This document shows positions 48,110-61,400 of a stretch of DNA of 64,000 bases, piece by piece (position 1 is the first letter of the stretch; each line of letters starts with the position of its first letter). Source of the DNA: Patella vulgata. Taxonomy: Eukaryota; Mollusca; Gastropoda; Patellidae. The stretch covers positions 14,320,222 through 14,384,221 of the forward strand of contig NC_065883.2 of the NCBI RefSeq assembly GCF_932274485.2, given 5' to 3'. The notes under the pieces were generated by a model that saw nothing but the letters and a program-made list of their open reading frames with translations, was not told the origin of the DNA and did not search any database. The position numbers and the translations under genes were made by a program.

Positions 48110-49412
48110 TATTGTTTAACGGGGAGGTATATTTATGTATAACTAGAAATCCTGCTGATGACCTATGACCATGAGGTTAACCATAAGCTTAGGCTTATAT
48201 AATCCAGGCCCAAACTCATGAATTCATGATACCCTACCATAATAAAAAAAAAACATGAAAATTTGAATTTATTCGTGCATTATCAAAAATGACCGACAGT
48301 GAAAATTTCAAAGCGGAAGCCCTTATCCAGGTTCAGGTTTAGTGCACAAAACTGATTTATGGTTAATTTTTCTAGTACTCTTGATACCATTTCTTGTTTT
48401 AGGCTGTCACGTATCTAACAAATTGTTGTGTTTATTTTTATTTTTATATTTGTATACAAACAATTTAAGGTTGTTACACGGGCTGGATTTATATTAATTG
48501 TATCATTTTTTACTGACATTACATCACTTTAAATCAAATGTGCCAAAATGATAAAATAATTGTTATATTGCTAATTATTTGTTAAATGATTATATTGTTG
48601 ATGATTTTATTAAATATTTACCAACATATTCGTTCAAATGAAGTTGCAATCTGTTTCACAGAGATCTTTTAATATCTCTGTAACAGATGACTGTTTCGAC
48701 ACGTGACGTCACATCACACGGCGTCAATCATTGGCTCAATAGCATGTGCATTGTTTACATAAGACGTTACTGATTCGGGCTAAATGGTGAATTTTACTTA
48801 TTTTAATACCGATTTACACTAAATAGGAAATGATTTTTACCTACAAATAATTCAAAGTCTTTATTTATTTTTCTAATAAATGAAAAAATTTGACAGAAGA
48901 AAATAGTTAATATTTGGGACTCATTAAGTCGCATCGATGTCATCCTTATCAGTGATTGTAGCGACCTAGCGAAAATTCACTGCTGATCAGTGTGATGAAG
49001 TTGATCAGCCCCAAAAGATGAAGTGGGATAACCATGAAGTGGCAAATTAGACTTTTTGACAAATTTTCAACTTCTTTACCAAACTATACCATAGATTTCT
49101 TTCAAACATGGTAGGTATGTTGCTTGGGTGATGTCTATGTCAACAGACCTCATCATAGGTGTGGCTATATGTGGGGCATTTGTACATTAAAGTTGCAAAT
49201 TCAGACATTTTGGATCTTTCTCTTAAACATCTAGATGAATTTGACAAAGTTGCATTGGTGATACATGTTCAATTGATGTTGCCCTGTCCACTTAGGTTTT
49301 GAGCTTTTCTCCTAAAACATATGATGGATTCCAACCATATTTGCTAGACATGTTTCCTTGGTTTTGATTATGTATATTCAATCCTTCCCACATTGTTGAT
49401 CGGCCCACATGG
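48110..49412. other. Intergenic stretch, no gene seen
   Basis: AT-rich unique DNA. A short hairpin (CTGTTTCACAGAGAT against ATCTCTGTAACAG) lies at about 48652-48687, followed by a GTGACGTCAC-like patch near 48702. Nothing else could be supported. Confidence 0.5.
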
Positions 49413-50190
49413 GGGTGTATTCCCGCGAAGGCGCAGTTACAGAGCGTGACCAAAATTAATCCTTCCACGAAGGCGCAGATAATGACTTGTCGGCTTTCGT
49501 TTGAAGAGAGGCATATTGCTATTAGGACCCAATTTACGGTGTTAAAGATTTTATGAATTTATGTTCACTCTGAATTTTATTCACCAATTGGCAACTAATG
49601 ATTAAAATCATCAAATTATCCAAGTATTCAATATGAATCTTAATTTGGAGACGAACACAGAATGTAGGTATACAAGTGCAATATAGAGACGATGAAGAAA
49701 TACAGAAGGTGTTACGGAGGTTTACAGCTCTACAGTAGGTACCAGTACAAAGGGTAGGTGTATTATATTATGTCTTGCTGTATTGGCCTTCGACTTCTCG
49801 AGGGTTAATTTGCAACTCATCAGTGGGACTACTACGACACAGAGGAGCACAGAACCAACAAGACTCTGGAAGGATGGCATGCAAGAATCAAGAAGCTACT
49901 TGGAAAACCCCATCCGAATGTTTTTAAAATGATCACATTTTAACAACAAGAACAAAATATTAATGAGATTAGAATCGTTCAGTATGCTGGGGGGACAGGA
50001 ACCACCAAAGAAATGATATAAATATGCTCAAATCCAAAGCCAACTCCAGGAATTATCATAACAATCTATAACACCATTGTTATGTTTTTAATCCATTTAA
50101 TCCCTAGGAGCTGGATTCCCACGAAGTCATCGAAAACAACCTCGTTTAATCCATTATGGTCAATAACTGCGCCTTCGTGGGAATAAACCC
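49413..50190 (+). mobile_element. MULE-like element remnant
   Basis: Inverted ends GGGTGTATTCCCGCGAAGGC and, inverted, GGGTTTATTCCCACGAAGGC continue into CGCAGTTA. ACATGG is repeated at 49407-49412 and 50191-50196, a possible (short) target duplication. A plus-strand frame at 49824-49943 reads EEHRTNKTLEGWHARIKKLL then GKPHPNVFKMI, which resembles the C-terminal RTNN..EGWH block of MULE transposases. Most of the transposase is missing. Confidence 0.65.
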
Positions 50191-51428
50191 ACATGGGGAC
50201 CTTAAAAGGCAGGCCACACGGTTTTCACGAATTCAAATTTGATAAAAATAGCAGAAGTATCAAGGGTGGATAATTTGACTATGTGTCTTCCCTGTGGATG
50301 GATCCAGAAACTAGTGGAGTAGAATGAAACGATACCATTAGGGATACCAAGAATGTGCCACAAGGGACAATTTTAAGAATAATATACACAACGACTTTAT
50401 GCAGTCTATTCCAGACGTTTTATCAAAGCATTTCCTATCTTTATCAACAGCATACAGCAACAACAAAGAAACATTTAAGACAATTTATTGACTCCATAAA
50501 AAAAAAATTCATATCAACAAAAATATAACAAATAAATATACATATAGGCATTTTATATTTTTTAACCGGTATTTAGTTTTAAAAGCTAATGCCAACTTTT
50601 AGATTTGTACATTGTTAACATATGTAGTACAAAATCATTATAATATAAATATGGTTATTAATAATATCTAACAAGAATATAAAATGATACAAAATTGTGG
50701 CATTCGTCATATATAATACAATATATGCCCTCATAACCTGAGTATATCAGAGTTACATCATGATATTCCCAGGTTATAATGAGGTTTTTAAAAAAAAGCT
50801 ATGAAATATTTATTATGAAATATAGCAATAACCTCTAGAAGTTAACTTTTATAAAAAAAAAAGAAACTTTGCATAAAGCTGGTCAAATATGTTCCAGTGA
50901 ATTTAGTAAATAAGGATTTGAACAGTTCCAGTAATAATCCTAATTAAATCTAATTTAATATACAATACGGAAATATATGTGCAGTACCAGTAATAACTCC
51001 AATAAAATTTGTAAATAATTTCATTTTATATACAAGATGTATGAGAATTCCCTAACAATTAACAGTAATAATTGACAAGTTGTCTTTCTCTACCAGTGTA
51101 TAATCTGGCATAAACTGTGAAATATCACTTATAAATAAGTACAACAGAACATATTATAAAGCAGTCAATATGCATCATATTAAACCATTATTTCATATAC
51201 TAAACAAATCAAACTATAATCCCACTTTTATTAGAAGTGTTTATGAGCAATCAAAATTCTATGGACAATAAACATGTGGTTATAAGATGTACAACAAATA
51301 TTATCTTTAAAGGGCATTGCTTGATAATGGTGGGAGTATCCTCATTGAAACATTGCTGTTGATAAACCTAGTGAATGTTATCCATAAAGCTGTCTGTTAT
51401 TACAACAAATAATCATTGTCAATTCGTG

Positions 51429-51711
51429 CAACTAAAGTAGTCATTAGTTCATATCACTAAAATAAAACAATATACTCTATTTTTGTAAATTTTCTAATGC
51501 TAAACTTTGAAGTTTTTTTGTTTGTTTTACTAAATGCTAATGAGACTATACAACGATGTAAAATGGTAATAACTAAAGTAGTCATTAGTTCATATCACTA
51601 AAATAAAACAATACACTTTATTTTTGTAAATTTTCTAATGCTAAACTTTGAAGGTTTTTTTGTTGGTTTTACTAAATGCTAATGAGACTATACAACGATG
51701 TAAAATGGTAA
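51429..51711. repeat. Recent tandem duplication, two units of about 141 bases
   Basis: Both units start ACTAAAGTAGTCATTAGTTC and end CGATGTAAAATGGTAATAA, with only a handful of differences. The high similarity makes it one of the youngest duplications in the window. Confidence 0.9.
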
Positions 51712-51815
51712 TAAAAGGAAATGAACAAATCATTAATTTAACAAAATAGATTATATATTATATGTGTGGTTTAATGATCAGGAGCATATTGAACTTGCAC
51801 GAGGACGTCCGCCCA

Positions 51816-52036
51816 AGTGTTGTGTCAATAGGCTATATTGCCATTGCCTAATGTCATGCTCGAGACCATTAAACAACTTAAAATAGAGATACTATCCAGC
51901 ACGCGCATTTCAATGAAATCGTCATGCTAATCCAATATTTGAACTAGTATAAATAATGTACGATTAGCCTTGCTGCCTGTACATTATATTAAATAACGGT
52001 ACACGAATATCAAAGGATGGCATCTATATTTTAACA
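51816..52036 (+). mobile_element. Family R3 element (copy 3, partial)
   Basis: CTCGAGACCATTAAACAACT, TTCAATGAAATCGTCA and ATCAAAGGATGGCATC align with the right two thirds of 10314-10578. The left palindrome arm is missing or too diverged. Confidence 0.65.
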
Positions 52037-52353
52037 TGGGTTTATTCATGTGCATAACATTTATTTAATATTACAAAATAAGATATATTTCTTTTTTTTG
52101 TATTTATATTTTGTAATATTTTTAGTTGTTTTCTCTGGGTCAACTTATTTGTACCCTATGCTTGGTTATACATGGATATACATGTAATATTAATCTTAGA
52201 CAATATTTTAACAAAATATCAAAAATTCAAGGATTTATAATCAATTAGCACTAATATACAATACATTAACTAACCACTGCCAATGTCGTTACAGCAGAAA
52301 ATGAAATATTTTGGCGTATTTACCTAGGCCTACTGTAGTGTTATTCCACTACC

Positions 52354-54123
52354 TTACTTGGCAGACAAGCGGGCTACTAAAACCGCCTTCATTTCTTTAG
52401 CAAGAGCCTCCAACTCAACAATCTTTTCTCGCATTTTTTCATTTTCTACCACAAGGACATTAGCCTTGTCTTCCATTTCTGTGAACTTGTTCTTCCTAAT
52501 TTCACGAGACCTTTTTGAAGCAATGTTATTTTTTTCCCTACGCACGCGATATTTATTTGGGTTAGAACAACTGGCCTCGGAAGACTGGTCAGTATCATAA
52601 GCATCTGGTGCAGAAGTCAATCTAGGCTTTTTGGCACTGTAGGCGTGGTCTGGTGTGGTGGTTAACACTGGGTTGGTGTCAATTTCCACGACCTCTTCAA
52701 CGTCATGCCATTTACGTTTATTTGTTGCAGAAGTGCCATCGTCCACTGAAACAGTGTCAGGCGTTACGTCTGCAACTGGGATTGACTCCTGCAAATAAAC
52801 AAACCATGCATGCCATTTTTTTAATAACAATATTTACAAACAAAACATTTAAATTATGATAATTTTAGGCAACAACTCTTTTGTAAATACTTTTCAATTT
52901 TTGGCTCAGAAATGTGCGAAAGTTTTCTGTATTATATGACAGAAATGTTTGCAAAAAGCCAAAGAATTAAAAATAAATACTAACCTCCATTAGATATGCA
53001 GAAAGATCAACAAAGCTGTCAAGACTAGCTTCGGCAAAAGGATCCATTTCTCCAAATAAAGGGTTGAAATTATTTAAACTCAAAATATCTGATCCATTAT
53101 CAATGGCTGATAAAAGGTCAGATGCCGTGTCGTTGCCAGTAACATGGAACTTGTCACTAGCCTGGTCTGAAAAATACAAAATATGCCAAAAACAATAAGT
53201 ATATTTTTAAAAATAAATATATTTGCTTCATAAACAGCATTAAAATATCAATGTGCAAACTTCATTCACAACTAATGGCAATATTTAAAAAAAAAAAAAT
53301 CAACTTACTGAAATAAGATTCTAGTATTACTTTGACTTTAGACACATGCACCCGCAGAAAGTATTGAGGACAAAGTTAATATTCAAGTATTCTTGAATAT
53401 GAATTCATACATAATTATTTTAAATATTTTTCTTTATTAACTTAAGTTGCCCCTCTGTGCATTAATTAATTCAGGTTATAATAAAACGAAAGTAATTTGG
53501 AAAATCTATTGTTTTCAGAATTTGCATATCATTGACTGCATCAGCTGTCTATATAAACTTGACAATTCAGTGTTAAAAGCATAATGAATTTAAAAGAGAG
53601 TAATTCCCCTTAAATTATAATATTGCACCACTGGGTGTCATCATATCTATTTCTATTTCAATCAGTTGTGAAATACTGAACTACGAATTTATGCTGACCT
53701 CAACATATTTAGTCACGTGACGACAACTGATAAACAAGAAGGTAAATAAAAGGTAGGCAACTAGATAGTCGTGATCACCAAGACATTCCACGCATCGCTG
53801 ATAACATAAGTATGTATTTATAGCTTACGCGCAATTGAATAAAGGGCGTTCCGCCGACTGATAAATAAATGGCTTAATGGCTTCAGTTCACGTTATTTAA
53901 TGACGTACAAAAATAGAATGACAATCGCCCGCGGCCATTTATATGCCATTCCGGTCGAAACTGGATAATTTTAAAACGTTTAATTTGTGTTCATTTTATA
54001 AATTGTGTAGTAAATGTACTTTTACGAAATGCGGTCATAATTACCTTCGTCAAATAGGCCACCGGTCTTCTGGTCCAAATGCGGTACGATGTTGTGTGAA
54101 GTGTCCAACATTTTTTGTGCCAT
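52354..54123 (-). CDS. bZIP transcription factor, C/EBP-PAR-like, 231 residues
   Basis: Three exons on the minus strand: 54123-54045, 53166-52985, 52788-52354, joined in phase with GT-AG borders. The N-terminal half is acidic (DLLSAIDNGSDILSLNNFNP, MDPFAEASLDSFVDLSAYLM), as in an activation domain. The C-terminal end has the basic region RREKNNIASKRSREIRKNK followed by a zipper with Leu/Met at seven-residue spacing (VENEKMREKIVELEALAKEM). The N..A..R signature NNIASKRSR is closest to PAR/NFIL3 and C/EBP proteins. I cannot name an exact ortholog. It would bind DNA as a dimer in the nucleus. The start ATG at 54123 has a good context (AAAG before it, GC after). A 59-codon upstream ORF overlaps this start and probably controls translation. 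GTCACGTGAC lies in intron 1 at 53712-53721. Confidence 0.85.
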
Positions 54124-54229
54124 CTTTGAGATCCTCCTTAATCTCCAACCAGTCAACCAGTTCGTTTAAATCTTTCGGAAAATACTCCCCAGAGGGAACC
54201 AATCTAATTTCTTCACCCTGCATGTCCAT
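54050..54229 (-). promoter_or_regulatory. 59-codon upstream ORF overlapping the bZIP start
   Basis: An ATG at 54229 opens a frame of 59 codons that stops at 54050, six bases before the exon-1 donor. It overlaps the first 74 bases of the bZIP coding region in another frame. The peptide begins MDMQGEEIRLVPSGEYFPKD. The layout (about 59 codons, out of frame, overlapping the main start) is strikingly like uORF2 of vertebrate ATF4, which delays translation unless eIF2 is phosphorylated. Whether this ATG is in the transcript is inferred from sequence alone. Confidence 0.6.
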
Positions 54230-55472
54230 GAAATGGCCTGCCGACGCCTCCTCGAGATTAAAGTTGTTTGAAATCTTGTTTGATTTACTTGTCTCTCCGA
54301 TGTTGTAGCTTGTATATTTACTCAGCTTGATGGAATCCTTTGCCTATGCGGCCGTCGGTTGCTTGATCCAGCCCTGAAATTTCATCATCAAAATATATTA
54401 ACAATTGTAAAAAAAAATGCCGGTAAAACCTATATTATTGGATTTAGTCAAATCATTTTAGACAGTTTAACATGATTTTTGATCAATCTGACAGCGCGTT
54501 TACTTGCCAAAGATTTTAGTTTGTTAGATTTTTTTATTCTGTTTAATTTTATATGCATATCTAAGTATTTCTTTCTAAATTATACCTGAAATTTCACGCT
54601 TTCCCTCTGGTTTCTAGTGCGGTCTATCTAATGTCTTAACTTCGTCTTTTCTCAGTATTTTATGGTGCAATACCTATTCTATTTTTAGTTACTTGCGTGT
54701 CGACCAACCAATCACAGTTGAAGGAATGGGCATGTTGGTTAAATATAGAAATAACCTATACGTCATCATTAGCCAATGAATCGAGAGAAAGTCGTATAAC
54801 CGTTCTAATGTTAATACACACTCCCCATTATTTTGTTCACTTATATATATATTAAAATTGATTTATTGAATGACATCTCTAATGAATATTTTTTTTCAAA
54901 AGTCAATACATTTATACAACACTAAGTTTATGATATTTAATTTTCAACAAATGTCTTTATGGATATTTTTTGTAGAATATGGATATGTGGCGCACGGATA
55001 CAAAGACTAAAAGCAAGATTTTGACCTCCTCATTCATATAACACATCCCAGGTCATTGGTTGAGGTGTTAGGTCACTTATTGTAATTTTAGATGCTATTT
55101 ATAACAACGCTAACGAAACAGCACCCCGCTTTATTTCCAAATAGATGTTTAATCCAAAAATATATTACAAAGATTATCGATAAGTTATGTTATGAATTTT
55201 TTTATAAAGAAAAGACAAAGTGCAAATAAAAGCATCCAGCCAATCATATACGTCGATACATGGACATTGGCACTACATCCGGGTTATCAGTAAAGGGGAA
55301 AGAGATATCAGCCATTTTGGAAAAAATAATTGTTTTTGTGCTTCATGTTTTGCATGTTTACATTATACATGTTTTGAAATTTCCGTTTGGCAAAGGTTGC
55401 AATGGCAGAAAACAACACTTGGACTTCAAAGAAAATATGCCGTGAATAGTATAAGCCTGGAGAGATAACAAA
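54230..55472. promoter_or_regulatory. Shared spacer between divergent bZIP and activin receptor genes
   Basis: The two start codons face apart. A minus-strand AAATTTCAG acceptor-like site at about 54374-54382 could begin the exon carrying the bZIP leader. CCAAT motifs occur at 54704, 54773 and 55239. No mobile elements were recognised. Confidence 0.4.
54757..54777 (-). promoter_or_regulatory. CRE-like site beside an inverted CCAAT
   Basis: On the minus strand TTGGCT is followed by TGATGACGTA, a CRE/ATF-type site next to a CCAAT box, about 530 bases upstream of the bZIP uORF. Such pairs are common in stress-responsive promoters. Its function here is a guess. Confidence 0.3.
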
Positions 55473-58400
55473 ATGAATGTGTTTTTCGAGGTCAAGCTTA
55501 TTCTGTTCTTGTTGCAGATTGTGTCACTTCCAATCAGTTGTAAGTTTTAACACTCGTATCTTGCATTATTATTACACTTGAGGAGGTGGCCACTACGATT
55601 AGGCCGAACTTATAATGATCAACAGGAAACAGTGGTCATTGCAGTGAGTTAATAAACAGTCGTACATCAAACAAGGTCGATAACTCATTCAAATTCCACC
55701 CTATCCCCTCTGTTCTCAGTACTGACTGTCACACACAGTACGTACTGTCAGTAGGCAAGGACTAGCGGAGAGTTTGATTTTCATTTTTCCCATTTGTCCT
55801 TTCCCACGAATTTTAATATTAATTACTTCAAAATAGAAATCATGAAGTGCAGGTCCACTTTGACATTATGATTAATAGCTGCCCCACAGTAAAATACTAT
55901 GGGACAAGGCTGCATGACATGCAGCACTATTTTAGTATTTAGTATTTTTAAAGGAGCTAAATCGCTAATATTTGGGACCTAGAAATTGACCCAAATGGGT
56001 CGCAACGCATATAATAATGTAATCTGATTGTATATGATTTATGAACTGATTTATATTCAACTGTTTCCGTTTTGACTCTTAATTTCAAATCAGTTAGGTC
56101 CAGCGAAATTTGGCATGAGTCTCAACCGAATAGAAATTTCTAGCGTCTGGTTATTCCAGTCAATTGCGCATGCTCTCCAGATAAGTTATGCCATCGCCAT
56201 ATGACATGAGTTGTAGAATATGTCTAGCCTCGCTCTTTTTGGTCACTTGTTACAAATGACGATGAAACGCACTATGGGTACACGATTTGTGTACCAATGG
56301 TAAAATGGTTATTTTGTCTTAAATATTGGATATCAGAAGCTTACCTTTTCCCGGTAAGATAACAACATCAATGTTGATTTGAATTGACAAATAATTCGTG
56401 TTTTCAGCGTGTAAGACTTTGGATGAATGATATTGAGTTAGAGACTTAGCTACTTTAAGTTACCCAAATCCACCTTTATTTTAACATGTAGGTCTAATGA
56501 TTTACATCAATATTTGCTATCATACCGTTCTTTATGCCATGTGACTTTTTTAATTTAAAATCATGTTTTGTATCAAAATGAAAAAATACCCCAAGTAAAT
56601 TTTAGTTGTAACCAAATCCATTATTATTTCAATTCACTTATATCAATATTTGGGTATCCAGACAACTCATCCCAAATACAACTCAGCCCAAGACCACTCA
56701 TCCCAAAATAGAAGACCACTGTGACCTGTACCCCTTGGCGCAGATTTGTAGAGATTCATGGATGGAATAGACCTTGCTCAAGACAAAAAGGCATTGTTTT
56801 CAGTTTCAGATAATAGTTTTAGCACAAATGCACTTGCTAAAATTCACAGCAGCATTCAGTTACTTGTATGTGTGTTGCATACATGTAACTTCTCCATCTA
56901 ACTTCGTTCAAGATGAGTGGTACCATTTCTATTGATATGGTACTAGACTGTGAGTCTTGATAATGGCAGATTCATTCATGTATGTTCATTATCCAAACTG
57001 ATAATCTGCAATTGAATATTTATTTTAAAATTTTTAACATGTGAATGTAAGAATAGGCTAACAGCTCATAAAATATTAACACTTTCTAAATGATGTACAT
57101 AAATGTGAGCTGCTCCTACAAAACCAGACTCTTGGTCATTTTTATAAAAATAGAGCTGGCAGCTCTGTTTGAATAGTCCACAGTCTATAAGCTTTCCAAA
57201 AATGCAATTCTTTTTAAATTTGTCATACAAAATGAGGTTGTGTGGCAAGCGCCTGGTTTCGTGGGAGTTGGTCACATATGTATACAATCAAAGACGAATC
57301 ATTTATATTTTCAGATGTTCGGAGTGAAAATCCCGCTGTTTTACCTGTGTTAGAGTGTGAAAAATATGACCATACATGTGATCCAGCAAAAGAAAAGTGT
57401 CAAACAGTGGACAGATGTGTTCCACATGGCCCAGAGGGAAAGGTTTCTTGTTATGCCTCATGGAGAAATGGAACAGATGGATTCAAAAATATGAAAAAAG
57501 GATGCTGGTTGAATTCTGAAAACTGTCTGAATGACACAGAGTGTATTGAAAATACACCAAACAGAGAAATATATTTTTGTTGTTGCCAAAAGCCTATGTG
57601 CAATGGTCGCTTAACCTTGAGACCAGTTATTAGTCCACCAACAACGACGTCTAGCTCCACGACCAAAGTTCGTGAATCAGGGGATGGCCAGTTGATGCGT
57701 ACATTGATGTATTCTATTGTACCGATATTAGGAACAGCTTTATTAATTGTAGTCATTTTCTGGATGTGGAGATGGCATCAGCGGCGAACAACAATTTATC
57801 ATGAACAGCTTCCTACAGCAGACCCCGCCCTGCTCAATACACCATGTGATGAGGCATTGCGACCTCTTCAACTTTTAGAGTTGCGTGCTAGAGGGCGTTT
57901 TGGGGCTGTATGGAAAGCTCAGCTTATCAGTGACTTTGTAGCAGTGAAGATATTTCCACTGCAAGATAAACTTTCATGGGTATCAGAACACGACATTTAC
58001 GTTTTACCTCAAATGAAGCATGAAAACATTTTGAATTTTATTGCTGTTGAAAAACGAGGTGAAAGTTTAAACACCGAACTATGGCTCATTACAGAGTTTC
58101 ATGAATTGGGTTCTTTATGTGACTATTTAAAGTGTCACACCATTACTTGGAGTGAATTATGCAAAATTGCGGAAAGCATGGCTAAAGGTTTAGCATATTT
58201 ACATGATGAAATTCCAGCTACAAAAGATAAATTAGCAAAACCTGCTGTTGCACACAGAGACTTTAAGAGTAAAAATGTATTATTAAAAAGTGACTTAACT
58301 GCTTGTGTAGGAGATTTTGGATTAGCTCTTAAGTTTGAACCAGGAATCAGTCCAGGAGAAACTCATGGATTGGTAAGTTTTTGATTGTGTTTAATGTAGT

Positions 58401-61400
58401 AACCGGGTGAAGAAATGTATAAGTTGAAAGTTCTTAACAGTTGTAATAATTGGCTTGTTTGTTTTTTTGCAGAAAATTATTGTGTTAATTTCTGAACAAA
58501 GACAGAAACAACCGCCTTATTCTGTTAAAGCTCAGTTGTTCATTTAAAGATGCATTATGTAAGGTGTACATGTAGATAAAGAGCTGAGCTATATTATTTT
58601 AAAAATGGATAATGATAAAGGAATACATGTATGTATTGAAAATTTCAGTCAAATTACTTTGTTCTGCGTAAAATTATGATTGGTTGAAGAATGGCATAGT
58701 CTCGAATTTCATAGCTACCATTGTAATGATATTAAACAAAGTCTCAATTATCATTGTAATGATAATAAACTAATAAACAAAGTCTCAATTATCTATTTTT
58801 AGATTAAATCATTAAATGGCAATAGTCATAGTGTTTCAGTCCATTCCAAATAAATGCCATCCGATGGTCTAGAGAGTTAATTACATGGGCTTGTCATGTG
58901 ACATGTATATGTATGTCTAAATAATAATTTATATTTCATTTGAGGCCAAAAAAAGGATCTGCAATAGGCATGTATTTAGATATCACATAATGCATCATTA
59001 ATCCCAAAATTTTCATATACATGTATCTTTTGATAGCCTGATGTTGTAAGATACGAGCTGTCACATCTCACCATTGATTACCATTTTAATTGATTCATCG
59101 GACATCAAAATTCCAAAATTTCAATTAATACAGTGTACATTATTTTACCTAATTTTTTTTTTTTTTCTTTTTTTTTTTTTTACCATTCCATTTTACAAGA
59201 TTTAACATCAGTCTTCATCGTCAAGCAAGATGTTCAACAAACAATGGTACAGAAAATGACCATTTTCTTTTTTTTTGGTTATATTCAATTTTAATTCATT
59301 CATTTTCTTTTTTGTTTTATCTATGGTAACCAAAAGCATTATTTATAGTTATATTCATGTACAACGTTAAGGTTATGATGTAATACATGTACATGTTCTC
59401 AGCATGGCTTTGGGAAGAGTGTGACACAAACATTATATTCGATAACCATGTTTTACTGGACCATTTCAGTTTGTCATTGAGTTTTATTGTTGAATATTTA
59501 AATGAGTTATTACGTGCATTTGAAATTTTTACTGGCGGAAAACTTTTATTTTTTTGATAACTTTGCCAAATTAAAAGATCTTTAGATTAAGTGGTATTCT
59601 CACAAATAATAACTGATCATGCACAGGTCACAATTCAATGGAATACAATTACCAATATTGTTTATTACTGAGTGACATTCCGACTAGGCTTCTCAATTCT
59701 TTATCAAGCAATGATAATATTGGTCAGCAACAAACAGTAATTGTGACCTTTCCAGTTCAGTTATGAAATGCCATTGAAATAATAAATGATCATGTTTATC
59801 TCAGTAATTTGTTAATTATTGTGTTTTATTTCTATTTTTCAGGTGGGTACAAGAAGGTATATGGCACCAGAAATTCTTGAGGGAGCAATATGTTTTAATA
59901 GGGATGCCTTTTTAAGGATTGATATGTACGCTTGTGGTCTGGTTTTATGGGAGCTGGTAGCTCGTTGTTCAGCACGCGATGGTAAGTTTGTTCAGAAGTA
60001 AATAAAACTATGTGCATGTACATGTACATTGGGAGATAAATGCTGTAATTGGATAAATTAGAGCAATTATGTTCCGGTCGACAACATTAATGTTTCTGTA
60101 ATGAAGAAGAATAGTTGTTGCCTATTTAAGATGGTTTATAGATATGTATACAATTACTTTTAGATGTCACTTTAGGATTGCAAAGTGCCAATTTATGCCG
60201 AAGAAGGGTTTTGACTGGTGTCAAAAATGCTGAAATCTTCAACACACAGCCATTTTGAAATTGACATCATCATCCCCTTAATCATCAACATCAGCTTCTC
60301 CCAGAAAATCATCTTGATGTTGACACTTTGAAATCATCAACAACATCTTAACCCTTGCACTTATAATTATCATCATCAACTTCTCCCAGGCATTTGAAAT
60401 CAGTAACCTCCTCTTTTCCCCTTGTACTTTGAAGTCATCAACATCATCTCCTTGACACTTAAAAAAAGCTTGGTTAGACTTCATGTATGTCATTTAAGTT
60501 ATGGTCACAAATCATCTCTTTTATAACACAATGTTCTACATGTATTTTATGATAATATGAGATTTATTTGATATATTCACAGGTCCTGTAGAGGAATACA
60601 TTTTACCATTTGAAGAAGAGATAGGTGCTCATCCTACACTTGAAGAGATGCAGGATATGGTCGTTACCAGAAAAATCCGACCAGCTATTAAAGACAATTG
60701 GCTCACTCATCCAGTAAGATTTCGTTCACGTTTACAATTCATATCATAAGAGGGTTGTGGATCATATATTATTATTATCAATGTACATTTTTAAAGTGCA
60801 CGACTTCATGTGCACTTTACAAAATATGGTACAGAAAATTAAATTTACAAATAAACGATCAAAATACAAATAAGACATCCATGTAAACATTGAATCAACT
60901 TAAAATCTTCTATATTTCATTAATTCATAAACTATTAATACTGATCGATAGTAAATAATTTGAAAATTCACTGTTATGCATGAATTAAAATGAATGATGT
61001 ATCACCAAGGAAAGGCCTCTAAGATTAAGTATGATTTCAAATTGTGTAGGTTGCATGTGTAAATTGGTGACCTACCCCTTACTACATGTACCGCAGCTCT
61101 TTATCTGATTAATTTGAGATTTTAAAGTCCAAATGAATTTATTTTAGTGTCACTGACTGTTGATGTCAACATGTTATTACAATCTGGGCCCTGTTTCTCA
61201 AAATCTTAACTAAAGATAAAATCAAATTTTAGTAGATACTTTAATTTTGATGGGCTAAGCACTAAAATCAATCTAATATTATCCAATCAAATTACTAAAA
61301 TTTGGATTTGATCTTAGTTAAAATTTTGTGAAACAGGCCCCTACTGTCTAATTTTTGAAAGCAGATCTAGTCACTGATTACAGTGTGATTACTTATTGTG

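Larger units (their letters stand above)
50470..52353 (-). other. Probable long 3' untranslated region of the bZIP gene
   Basis: AT-rich non-coding DNA follows the bZIP stop codon. A minus-strand AATAAA near 50487 could end the transcript. The stretch contains a tandem duplication and an R3-family element. The transcript extent is inferred. Confidence 0.4.

Noticed and set aside
52354-52830. Assigning the bZIP gene to XBP1 or ATF4
   Set aside because: The basic region NNIASKRSR differs from the XBP1 (NRVAAQTAR) and ATF4 (NKTAATRYR) signatures. Only the uORF layout recalls ATF4.
53943-54308. 121-codon plus-strand frame
   Set aside because: It is antisense to the bZIP first exon and its uORF, has no family resemblance, and its Cys content looks accidental.
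57242-57314. Using 57242 as the start of the activin receptor
   Set aside because: The frame is open there, but it lacks a signal peptide, while the exon at 55473-55539 supplies one and joins in phase at a good acceptor (57314).
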